The notes under the pieces: model-generated
The model's database searches: none
Told to the model about the DNA's origin: nothing
What the model saw: only the letters and a program-made list of their open reading frames with translations
Part shown: piece after piece, positions 39,001 to 46,686 of the stretch
Position numbering within the stretch: position 1 is the first letter of the stretch
How the letters are laid out: each line of letters starts with the position of its first letter
Assembly: GCF_030936135.1 (NCBI RefSeq)
Contig: NC_082603.1
Span: 22,906,880 to 22,970,879, forward strand
Source of the DNA: Gavia stellata
Taxonomy: Eukaryota > Chordata > Aves > Gaviiformes > Gaviidae
Direction of reading: 5' to 3'
DNA: 64,000 nt
Made by a program: the position numbers and the translations under genes

Positions 39001-42000
39001 AATACACCCATGCTATAAAAAAGGTCATATATTCTTACTGCGTAAGTAAATACCCAAGTTAACATAATTTTTAGAAAGCAGAGAAGTATTATGAAAATTC
39101 TGAAGTATACTGTTAAGCCACAAGGAAACAAATTTCCTCTTAGTCCATTCTCATCTAAAATACAAGCACTAGATCAAACATTACATAATACCATAAAGAA
39201 CCTGAATTTTTTTCTGCTTATTTACTGGTAAATATAATTCTGCTCAGTTGATATTTCAGTGACTTCCCCCTGCAAGAGTCATTATTACAAGCAATAAAAA
39301 TGTAAAATAGGCGTACTCACCAATATCATTAGCTAGAGAAGCAGGATCAGAGGCCCCAAGGGTGGCCTCAAACTCCTCCTGAAGACGATAAGCTCTTTGA
39401 AGAAGGGATTCAAGCTTATGAATGAATTCAGCACTAATGATATCCTGCAAGAAGAAAGACATTAGAAGAAGATTTTCTATTTGTTTACAGTCTGTAAGAT
39501 TCCTTTGTAAAATCCAAGAATAGTAAGCCTTCACAGAGCCCCCTGTACCACACTGATTTCCTACAAACCACACAAGGACACTGTCAGATGAATACTTTGA
39601 CATCCAAAAATCTACACACTTTTCTAAACATACACTTATTTTATTTACTATAATAAAAATAAAATCTAAGTTTAAAAATACTTTATCTGTGATGTTTATT
39701 GCACTAGAAATAATGAAAGCCATCCAGGTGTATGCTTATTTAAAAATATTTTTAGCATTTCGTTAATAAGAACAAAGGAATGCAAATAAAATTCAAGCAT
39801 ATTATCTGTGAATATTCATAAATTCATCATCTTTCCCAAGATCTTTACCTTTGCTAAGCAGATATCCTCTCACATAATCATAAAAGAAAGCGATGACGCA
39901 AAAGATTTTGTGCAGAGAACTAGTACGCTTGGTAGCTTGATAATAACCATCCAGAAGCAAACACTGATGCAACAGCAATTGCCAAAAAAATAAATAAACC
40001 TAATGCCCTCTCCTCCATGCTCCTCCAAATAACCAAGCAAAAAAATCAACAGGAACAAAGTTAGATGTGCTTTGAATGCAATGCCACTAAATTGGAAATT
40101 TGAATTCATTCTCAGTTTTGGTAATTGAATTAGAAGTTGAAAAGATTCAGGTAACAAAATGCAATGAATTGTCAGGGCAGCAACAGTAGATTATAGATTG
40201 AATATACTCACTTCTACACTTTCTTCTGCAATTGCATCTCCTGCTCCCAGCTTAATGGAAACACAACTTGCTTCATCTTCAACTTGCCTGTTACGGAAAG
40301 TTAGTGCCTGCTCCCATCGACGCAGTGCTTCTTCAAAAAGCTCCATACCTAGGGGAGATCAGGAATACCTCCATTCCATCAAATACACAGCTTCCATATG
40401 TATTCACATTTTAGAGTCACAGGAAACTATGTAGCTAATAAGCATGATTATAGCAGAGATGTAAGTTTTTAAAACAACAGCAATTCCCAGTCTAAAAAAA
40501 AAAAAAAAAAGTATTTGCCTTTTTAATAAGAAAGAAGTTCACAATATGATTAAAGCAACAATGTTCAGTGTATTTTTTCCTATTTACTTTTTAAAATAAT
40601 TCTATGGCTTACTACTACAAATATAGGAATAAAAAATATGTATTTTAAAAAACTAACTCCAGATCAAGTAAGATTTCATTATTTTATGGAAACGTTCTTA
40701 AACACATGCCCACAGGACACTGTGAAAGAACACCACAATAATATTGTGTAAGTGTCACTTTGCCACAAAACCAAGAAATTATTTACATTCATTATTGGTA
40801 GATGCTGAATATTCTTATTAAAACTTACCCATCAAATACAAATTTTCAGGTGTGGTCACTGGAATATTGACAAGCTTAATATCATCTTCATCTGCTTTAT
40901 CCCAAGAATTAGAATTGGCACAAGCACAACTGTGACAAGAGGTGGCACTCTGAACCTTAGAAAAAAAAAAAAAATTTTTGAAGTGTTAATACAGCGTATC
41001 CTTAAATCTACACTCATGCCAGAGTACATTACATCCAAGTTATCTATCTAGAAACTATTTTTACTATGTAGTAAGTACAATGGCCTTCTCAGCATCTCTA
41101 GCCATCTGTGCAGCTTGTTCAGGAAAGTTATTTCAGCTCATTGAAACCATTAGGTGCATATGCGGAGCAAGTTTACAGACATTCAAGAGCCTTAAAACAT
41201 TTTTACCTACCGAGGCCAGACTCTGAACTGAACCGGAGTATTTACTGAAAAGTCCTCCATTTGTATAGATACAAGGCTGAGATCCTTTTTCCTTGGCAGA
41301 GCTCAGAGAAAGAGTCAAATTTTGCCGACTACTGGAACAACTAGAACCTAACAGATACAATGTTTTGAGTTTGCAGTAGCTTTAAAATCAGCGTATCTTT
41401 TGTTAGCAAGATCTGTCAAGAATTGCATTTACTCTTTTAAAAAAAATCCAGTTTAGAAGCAAACAACAATTATTCTTTTACTTTCAATTTTATATAAAAC
41501 TACATAGAATATATAGTGAAAACTACAAATTAGAACAGTCAATATCTATAACAATAAACATGCATTTGAGCATAATTATTTTCCCACCCTATAAAAATTT
41601 AAATCTGCTTTTCTCAGTACTGAGATGTCCACAAGAACTGCAAACCCCATTGTCAATATACTATTGATAAAAAAAGTTTTAATCCAAATTTATGATTAAA
41701 ACTTCAGCTTTGAGAAGACCAGCTTATTTATAAAACACTTGATTTTGTTCCTAATTTCACAATTTCTACTTTAACAATTCAAACCTACTAGCATTAAAGC
41801 AAAATAGTTTGTTTTACTATTACACACTGTTATGCAAACCTATCCCCTTGCACCCCTTTTTTTCCCCTCCAAGAAACCAAAAAAACCTTGGGTGTTCCTT
41901 CATTTACCTTTTTCTGATGCAGCTGCTTTGGTACACTCCAATACTAGATGACTCGGTTCCCATGGTGGCACTTTCTTGTTTTTCTTTCCACGTCTTCTTT

Positions 42001-44977
42001 TAAAATGATGGGCCAGAAAAATAACAGATATTGCACTCACTGCTGTTACCGTGAACAGCTTCTTTAACCCAGGGGAAAGCTTTATCTGAAAATAAAAGAG
42101 TATGACTTCATTGGAAATATATGCTCCTTAACTCCCACCTTTCCTTCTACCCTCCTTTTTGTGTGTTCAACCTAGGCTACAGCTTGTCTGAGGGAGATGA
42201 GATGCTGCTCTCACGTAGCCTCAGAAACGGCCAACTCTGAGTAAGGACATAGACTAACTGCTTCTCAAAATTTGTGGCAGCCAAGGAAGTGAGCGAGTTT
42301 ACAAAGGGGCCCATGGGACAAAGTGAGTGGCTGCACTGAGAGACACATTGCAGCACCAAGAACTATAAGGTATATTGCAAATCCACAGACTATGGGGATC
42401 TAAGTATTTTAATGCTAGGACAATGCAGGGCTTCAATTAATTCTCTAACAGCAAAGAAATACTGAAAAAAAATGCACCCTTCACAACTAGACTATTTTCT
42501 TCCCCTGTGAAAGACTGGAGCATCCAAAAGCTAACATTTGCATGCTCTTTCAATTTGGGAAGGACATGTATTTAAACGTATTTCTCTAAATAAAACAGGT
42601 TGGGTTTTTTTGTGATAGTTACATTTTGGATATAGATCAGTCATAGGTTTATTGACATTTAAATTAGCAAATAAGAACCACATATACAAGCAACTGGAAT
42701 TAAAAGCCATTAACAAAGTTTAGAAAATTCAAAGTGACAGGATATACAAGGAAGAAAAGAGCCATTTAACTGGACACTAGAGTCCACATTCAAAAAATCT
42801 TCAGGAAATCTATGCTGCTTGAGAAACAGACTGCTGGGACAAAACCACATCTGCAGTCCTTGGGGCTAATATGGTGTTTCTGTAACATGTTTCCTCGTAT
42901 GAGAGAGAGCTGGCCACACAGAGTACCACTCCACTCCACACTGGCAGTCCCTGGTTGCTGTGCAATTGGTTAACACTATCAGAGTTGTGTAATTTAAAGA
43001 AGCATTGAAAGCTTTGCTCTGCATTGAGTTTGCAATCAACAAGTCAAACACCTTTGACTTGAGAACCCTGCCCTTAGCGGTAGTGTATCTTGACTGAGGC
43101 TGAAAACCTAGCACTGTACTCTGTGAGGAAAAGGAAATCCCTGAAACACAGCACAAACACATACTTAGAAAAGACTGTTGTATTTAACAGAAAAGAGTTA
43201 ATAACCAAATAACTGAGATTAAACCCTTGATGCTCAGAATTAAATGCTAGAACTAAAGTTTCAAAGAACTGTAAGTGGATTTTTTTAAATTTGTCTGTGC
43301 CTAAAAGCATGATCATAAATAAATCAACAATGAAATGAAAACCTCTAAGGAGGGGAAAGTTAATAATTGCACATAATGGAGTCATACATGGTATTTAAAA
43401 AGGATATGAATATGCTGCAACGTAAAAAAGAAATCAGTGATCTTGCAGCGAGACTTTTCAAGTATTGTAAATCCAGAAAAAATGTGAAAATAATCAGATG
43501 CAGCTACAACTGAGAATATCTCATTCTGGTTTTATATGCAGCAAAACTTTGAAAAGCATTTACATGCAAATATGAAAAATGACATAGCTTTTGCTTACAA
43601 ACACCTAATTCAATAAAAATAAAATACAGTCATATTAAAGACATGGATTTTAAAAGCAGAACTTTATTAGGACCTGCTAATATCGATCTAAAAAAAATAT
43701 TATTGTGATTCCTATTTATAAACTTTTTTTTCTTTTCATTATCCTTGTCAATGATTCAGCATACACAGAATGGAAAAAAACTACTGGACCATATTTTGTA
43801 CAGCCAACTAGAAACCCTTTTTTTTCCTCCTGTGTATTATGGCATCACAATATGGCTCACTCTTCAAGAAATTTATTCTCTGAGGAATACTACTGAAGCC
43901 TTAATATTTTCTCAAGTAATTTTGACTTACTTCACCCTATCATTTATCACATATGTAGTTATAGGCAACTAACACCTCTCTTCTCTGAATCTCTACAACA
44001 CAGTTACAGCTCCTCCTCCCTGTTTTTGATATGAAGGTGCTCTAGGGACAAATCTTATGATTCCCTGCAGACAAGGAATACCAGCTTCACAATACTTCCA
44101 GCTTTTGTCAAACTGAAAACTAAGATCATAAAGTACACTTTGCCTAGATTTGAGTGACTGCTATCCATGTTGCTATTTATACACTGAAAACCAGCCTATA
44201 AAATCAATGAAAGAAAATAAAAATAAATCACTCCAGGGCCATCTATAAAAGGAAATACTGTGATTAATAGAGCCTTAAGATTTTAAGATCTTTCCATAAG
44301 TAAGACAAACAAAACCAGCAAAAAGAACTGAATGGGTTTAAAAAACAGCCTGTTTTTGAAGAATCACTGCCTTGTTTTAGTCATGTGCTGCTTATTTAAT
44401 CAAACAAAAGTGACTGGAAAACTAGAACAAGGGGATTTTTGATTTGCATTAATTAATTATCATTCAGATTGCAGGTACCACTCACCAAATTAATCGAGAC
44501 ATTATTTCAGACCACACTCAATCCTACTCAAAATTTAATGACAGTTACGTTTAGTTTTTAAATACCTAAAACAATCTACAAAAAAAAGACAACTTAAGGA
44601 TTTTTATATTTGATTTGACGAGAATTATTCTGCTGATGCAAAATGAAGACATATAGACATTGCAGATAAAGCAATCTCTTCACTCAGATGTATGATGATG
44701 CACTAAGCATTTATTAGCAGAAGACCCATAAAATGCTTATGCATTCTAAATAAACTAAAAATCAAGATAGTCTGTACAAATTTAATTCATATTATGCTCA
44801 GAAGAGCGAGTACAACATTGCAATTAAACTTCTAAATGTATATCAAAAGTGACAATATTCAGATAATGCATATATTACCTGGTTAAGAGAATAATACCAA
44901 GAAAGGGGAAGATGAAATACCCGTAAAGCTACTGTCTTCAGAGAAAGTCGTGCCTCAGTAACAGCTTCTTCTGACAT
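6678..44977 (-). CDS. MIGA1: Mitoguardin 1 (MIGA1/FAM73A), complete coding region in 15 exons
   Basis: Mitoguardin 1 is a mitochondrial outer-membrane protein that promotes fusion together with MIGA2 and MitoPLD, and the family tethers mitochondria to the ER through VAP proteins. Joining the 15 exons listed separately gives 601 codons with every splice phase consistent and GT-AG at every junction. The start at 44977 is the codon of MSEEAVTEARL; an in-frame TGA lies 24 nt upstream, so the longer N terminus of human isoforms is not encoded in this exon. A hydrophobic segment at about residues 42-61 (LFTVTAVSAISVIFLAHHF) followed by a basic RRRGKK cluster is the membrane anchor. Residues 295-301 (SFVSTAE) form a phospho-FFAT-like motif. 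The conserved C-terminal half contains AESGRKILSALIV and VLAWGFLGPRNSLYDLCCFF and ends LLEAKVQ. It is head-to-head with USP33 and upstream of the presumed NEXN. Identification rests on near-complete agreement with vertebrate MIGA1, not MIGA2. Confidence 0.97.
7230..7346 (-). CDS. MIGA1: MIGA1 exon 15
   Basis: This 117-nt, phase-0 exon encodes 39 residues including the conserved SPVLAWGFLGPRNSLYDL. The donor is AAG then GTTTGC, which departs from consensus at several intron positions, yet the reading frame and homology require it. Confidence 0.93.
9204..9257 (-). CDS. MIGA1: MIGA1 exon 14
   Basis: A 54-nt exon encodes 18 residues (AVASSCWSVLKQKRQQMK) between acceptor TTTAG and donor GTAAGT. 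It is in phase 0 at both ends, so skipping would keep the frame. Confidence 0.94.
10738..10872 (-). CDS. MIGA1: MIGA1 exon 13
   Basis: This 135-nt, phase-0 exon encodes 45 residues starting VKNLNFYDVVLDFILMDSF and ending NSSFKET, with acceptor ATATAG and donor GTAAGT. It is very conserved in the family. Confidence 0.96.
11202..11300 (-). CDS. MIGA1: MIGA1 exon 12
   Basis: This 99-nt, phase-0 exon encodes NPKKFEDVFDEMIYFLEQTD and on to AARG, with acceptor TTACAG and donor GTGAGT. Confidence 0.96.
11424..11510 (-). CDS. MIGA1: MIGA1 exon 11
   Basis: This 87-nt, phase-0 exon encodes IILSETANRVFLAESGRKIL and on to RARK, with acceptor TTCTAG and donor GTAAAA. Confidence 0.96.
11835..11907 (-). 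CDS. MIGA1: MIGA1 exon 10
   Basis: This 73-nt exon completes the Arg codon split with exon 9, encodes TEMFECLGDSDFLAKLHCIR and QAFQ, and ends in phase 0 at donor GTAAAT. Confidence 0.96.
12089..12207 (-). CDS. MIGA1: MIGA1 exon 9
   Basis: This 119-nt exon encodes LTEHREIRNTYGLDSLCHCP through GKIYSRVL plus two bases of the next codon. It follows a long T-run acceptor ending in CAG; the donor is GTATTG. Confidence 0.95.
13599..13620 (+). repeat. G-run able to form a quadruplex
   Basis: Eleven Gs, C, five Gs, C, four Gs on the plus strand, which is the template strand of MIGA1. It stands out in an AT-rich intron. Confidence 0.8.
14108..14151. repeat. Mixed (AC)/(AT) simple repeat
   Basis: Alternating purine-pyrimidine tract mixing CACACA and TATATA units. 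Confidence 0.85.
17085..17110. repeat. Perfect 10-bp inverted repeat, 6-nt loop
   Basis: CATAATACCT and AGGTATTATG are exact reverse complements separated by ACATGG, within MIGA1 intron 8. Confidence 0.8.
18018..18052. repeat. Pure 35-base poly-T tract
   Basis: Thirty-five consecutive Ts on the plus strand. In MIGA1 pre-mRNA this is poly-A. No clear flanking target-site duplication was found, so retrotransposed origin is not shown. Confidence 0.9.
20951..21016. repeat. Imperfect tandem duplication, 33-bp unit
   Basis: Two adjacent 33-bp units share the block ATGTGAATTACTAAATCAA and differ by a few substitutions near their ends. Confidence 0.85.
21913..22013 (-). CDS. MIGA1: MIGA1 exon 8 (carries the FFAT-like motif)
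   Basis: This 101-nt exon is isolated between introns of 9.7 and 17.3 kb. It encodes (D)KNTDITIKDNMDDF, then RDTLSIASTDSFVSTAE, with acceptor TAAAG and donor GTAAGA. The last seven residues fit the phospho-FFAT pattern, with Phe at position 2, Ser at the acidic position 4 and Glu at position 7, which binds VAP at the ER when phosphorylated. Its length is not a multiple of three, so skipping would shift the frame. Confidence 0.94.
24671..24697. repeat. Degenerate telomere-like (CCCTAA) tract
   Basis: Three CCCTAA units occur in a short span, spaced AA-AATA-like rather than head-to-tail perfect. This may be a tiny interstitial telomeric repeat or chance. Confidence 0.5.
37884..37919 (+). repeat. 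G-rich tract with several G runs
   Basis: Runs of five, four, seven and seven or more Gs with short spacers on the plus strand fit a quadruplex pattern. It lies in MIGA1 intron 7. Confidence 0.75.
39321..39444 (-). CDS. MIGA1: MIGA1 exon 7
   Basis: This 124-nt exon encodes DIISAEFIHKLESLLQRAYR and on to SLANDI plus one base, with acceptor TTGCAG and donor GTGAGT. The helix-like LQRAYRLQEEFEATLG is conserved in mitoguardins. Confidence 0.97.
40212..40348 (-). CDS. MIGA1: MIGA1 exon 6
   Basis: This 137-nt exon completes a Gly codon and encodes MELFEEALRRWEQALTFRNR through IAEESVE in phase 0, with acceptor CCCTAG and donor GTGAGT. Confidence 0.97.
40829..40955 (-). CDS. MIGA1: MIGA1 exon 5
   Basis: This 127-nt exon encodes VQSATSCHSCACANSNSWDK through TPENLYLM plus one base. 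The acceptor is a long T tract then CTAAG; the donor is GTAAGT. Confidence 0.96.
41211..41347 (-). CDS. MIGA1: MIGA1 exon 4
   Basis: This 137-nt Ser-rich exon encodes (G)SSCSSSRQNLTLSLSS through SVQSLAS. The donor is TCG then GTAGGT; a GTAAAA four bases further would break the frame, so the first is chosen. Confidence 0.95.
41908..42085 (-). CDS. MIGA1: MIGA1 exon 3 (membrane anchor)
   Basis: This 178-nt exon encodes IKLSPGLKKLFTVTAVSAIS, then VIFLAHHFKRRRGKKNKK and PPWEPSHLVLECTKAAASEK. The hydrophobic run flanked by lysines and arginines is the N-terminal outer-membrane anchor. Acceptor TTTCAG and donor GTAAAT. Confidence 0.96.
42086..44878 (-). other. MIGA1: MIGA1 intron 2
   Basis: A 2.8-kb AT-rich intron without recognised genes or repeats. 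Confidence 0.85.
44879..44977 (-). CDS. MIGA1: MIGA1 exon 2, coding part (start codon)
   Basis: Thirty-three codons from ATG at 44977 to SWYYSLNQ, ending at donor GTAATA. The exon probably begins at 45047 after acceptor TTGACAG, leaving about 70 nt of 5'UTR. The start has GCC before ATG. Two earlier ATGs in other frames (45002 and 44994) open short upstream ORFs that overlap this start. Confidence 0.93.
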
Positions 44978-45047
44978 GGCTCCTTCTCTCCCATAACCTC
45001 ATTAAGTGGAACTATCTTGAAAACAGTCACAGATGGTCTCTGGAATA

Positions 45048-46023
45048 CTGTCAAATGAAGGATACATACTAAATTATGCAATAGAAACCCAGGACAGCTT
45101 TCTTCTACAAGCTCGAATCTGTTATGTAACAGGTACATGTCTTGGTTGATTGATCTTTATGAGCAGAGTTAAGACTTGTGCTTAATGAGAAGATAGCAAA
45201 TTTGCTGGCTCAGCTTAGGCCTCATTCATTCCAACTGCTCTGTGCAGAGACCTGTGTATGTATAACCAGGATCTACAGAGGACTCGATCTGTTTTTATTA
45301 GCTGGCAGTTCAGTTACTATATCCTCTAAATCATACATAGAAACAACCCTGTTTCTAAGATCATGGTTGTTGTAAGAACATATTTGCCAGCTAAGAGAGT
45401 TGAACGTTTTCTGGCTGCTCTCAAATCTTTTATCTCATTCACAGCTTCAATTTTTTTGCGAACCCATGATAAGGCATAATTATTATAGTCTGATGGAATC
45501 TCCCCCACTAACAGGGGCATCCCCCTCACTCCTTGACGCGTGACATCCACGATCGCAACCGCGGCACGGAGTGAGGGGGAAGGAAAGGGCGGGCCCACAC
45601 GCCGAGGGAGCGGTCAGCTGTAGCCACCGGCTATTTTCCCTCCGCCGACGTCTCCACAGGCGCGCTGTGCTGCGCCGGAGGCGTTCCCTCGGGGCAGGAG
45701 CCTTTCCTCGCCGCGGCACACGGAGCGGGCCCGGCCGGCCGCGGAGGGGCAGCGAACCCCGGCCCCGTAGTCCCTCGTGGGCAGAAGCCACCTCCCTCCG
45801 GCCCTGCCGAGCCCTCCCCAGGCAAGGCAGCCCCGGCATCGCGGTCGGGGGTGCCCAAGCCTTGCGGCGGCTCGGGCAGGCGACAGACAGAGCCGGGGTG
45901 CCGGCTGCGCGCACCCCTCAGCCCCCGTCCCCACAGCCGCCCAGGCAAAGGCAGACACACCTCTCCCCGGGCTCGGGTCGGGTCCCGCTGCGCGGCGGCC
46001 CTGCGGTTGCCACCCTCAGTTAC
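45048..46023 (-). other. MIGA1: MIGA1 intron 1 (5'UTR intron)
   Basis: A 976-bp intron whose promoter-proximal half (from about 45535) is CpG island. Open frames there are GC-driven shadows. Confidence 0.7.
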
Positions 46024-46120
46024 CTGCCGAGCACCGGCGCAGGCGCCACGGGCAGCAGTCACGGCCCCTCGCGGGCGGCTCCCTCCCCACACCGGCGGCT
46101 GCTAGGAGACCGACAGGGGG
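46024..46120 (-). other. MIGA1: MIGA1 exon 1, non-coding
   Basis: In the CpG island the minus strand has donor GGCAG then GTAACT, with the exon ending at 46024. No ATG occurs between the ETS motif and the donor, so the exon is leader only. The upstream end is estimated from the ETS motif at 46124-46131. Confidence 0.65.
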
Positions 46121-46123
46121 TCT

Positions 46124-46131
46124 ACTTCCGG
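46124..46131. promoter_or_regulatory. ETS-family site
   Basis: ACTTCCGG (CCGGAAGT on the minus strand) is the GABPA/ELK-type consensus and lies at the presumed MIGA1 start. Confidence 0.6.
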
Positions 46132-46180
46132 GCCAGCTAGAAGCGGCCGAGGTCGGCCGGGAGGCAGCCCATGTCATTGC

Positions 46181-46187
46181 CACGTGA
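46181..46187. promoter_or_regulatory. E-box CACGTGA
   Basis: A palindromic CACGTG core of the USF/MYC/TFE type in the gap between the two divergent starts. Confidence 0.5.
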
Positions 46188-46218
46188 GGGTGACCCGCTC
46201 CGTTAGGAGTCCGCGTCG

Positions 46219-46226
46219 GCCATCTT
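46219..46226 (-). promoter_or_regulatory. YY1-like motif 1
   Basis: GCCATCTT on the plus strand is the reverse of AAGATGGC, the YY1 core. First of three in 150 bp. Confidence 0.5.
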
Positions 46227-46236
46227 TAAACAGGGC

Positions 46237-46299
46237 AGCCTTCTTCTGCAGACGACCGGGCAAGGTGGGGTAGCCTTCTTCTGCAGACGACCGGGCAAG
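46237..46299. repeat. 28-bp direct repeat, 35-bp period, in the promoter
   Basis: The 28-bp block starting AGCCTTCTTCTGCAGACGAC is present identically at 46237-46264 and 46272-46299, separated by GTGGGGT. The exact identity suggests a recent duplication within the bidirectional promoter. Confidence 0.95.
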
Positions 46300-46305
46300 C
46301 CTAGC

Positions 46306-46316
46306 GCCGCCATCTT
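46306..46316 (-). promoter_or_regulatory. YY1-like motif 2
   Basis: GCCGCCATCTT matches the full YY1 consensus (AAGATGGCGGC) on the minus strand and lies just after the duplicated block. Confidence 0.6.
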
Positions 46317-46331
46317 TTTGCGGGGCAGTGC

Positions 46332-46339
46332 TCACGTGA
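46332..46339. promoter_or_regulatory. E-box TCACGTGA
   Basis: This 8-bp palindrome matches the TFEB/USF core seen in CLEAR-type elements. Confidence 0.5.
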
Positions 46340-46360
46340 GCGGCGGAGACGCTCCGCGCG

Positions 46361-46368
46361 GCCATCTT
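46361..46368 (-). promoter_or_regulatory. YY1-like motif 3
   Basis: A third GCCATCTT, probably close to the USP33 start. Confidence 0.5.
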
Positions 46369-46449
46369 TGTGCGGGGCGCGTCCCGCGGCCGGTGGTGCC
46401 GCAGCCGTGGCCTGTGGGCGTCTGTCTGTGTGAGGAGGCGCCGGCGGAG

Positions 46450-46641
46450 CCGCGGCGCGCGCCTTCTTCGCCACGGCGGCCTTCTGCACCGCGGCGTCCC
46501 GGGCGGGGGAGCGCTGCCCGCCCGCCCGCCAGGGCCGCTGTCCCCGGAGGCTGAGGTTCGCCATCGGTGTAAGCCGTGGGGCTGGTCGCGGCCCGGCTTA
46601 GCTCCGGGCTCCGCGCACGGTACATCCTCCCGCCTGCTCCG
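46450..46641 (+). other. USP33: USP33 exon 1, non-coding
   Basis: The plus strand has a strong donor, CTCCG then GTAAGAGG, giving an exon end at 46641 in the CpG island. The 5' end is not visible and 46450 is an estimate. The frame is not joined to the first coding exon, whose own ATG begins the protein. Confidence 0.55.
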
Positions 46642-46669
46642 GTAAGAGGGGGAGAGTCCCGCCAGCGGC

Positions 46670-46686
46670 GGGGAGGGCGGGGCGGG
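46670..46686 (+). promoter_or_regulatory. Canonical G-quadruplex motif after the USP33 first donor
   Basis: GGGGAGGGCGGGGCGGG on the non-template strand of USP33, 29 bp past the first donor. It also contains SP1-type GGGCGGGG. Confidence 0.7.

Larger units (their letters stand above)
22014..39320 (-). other. MIGA1: MIGA1 intron 7 (17.3 kb)
   Basis: The largest intron of the gene. It contains a degenerate telomere-like tract at 24671-24697, a CpG-retaining segment near 31.2 kb, a purine-rich region near 32.5-33.1 kb and a G-rich tract at 37884-37919. Small open frames in it look like chance. No transposon was confidently recognised, which is typical of avian introns. Confidence 0.8.
39445..41907 (-). 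other. MIGA1: MIGA1 introns 3-6
   Basis: Introns of 767, 480, 255 and 560 bp separate exons 3 to 7. They contain poly-A/T runs (for example 40494-40510) and nothing else that I can recognise. Confidence 0.85.

Noticed and set aside
43074-43385. 103-codon minus-strand frame in MIGA1 intron 2
   Set aside because: Hydrophobic and AT-driven composition, no conserved motif and not in phase with MIGA1 exons.
45002-46130. A longer MIGA1 N terminus as in one human isoform
   Set aside because: The main ATG has an in-frame TGA 24 nt upstream and the predicted exon 1 has no ATG, so the extension is not encoded by these exons.
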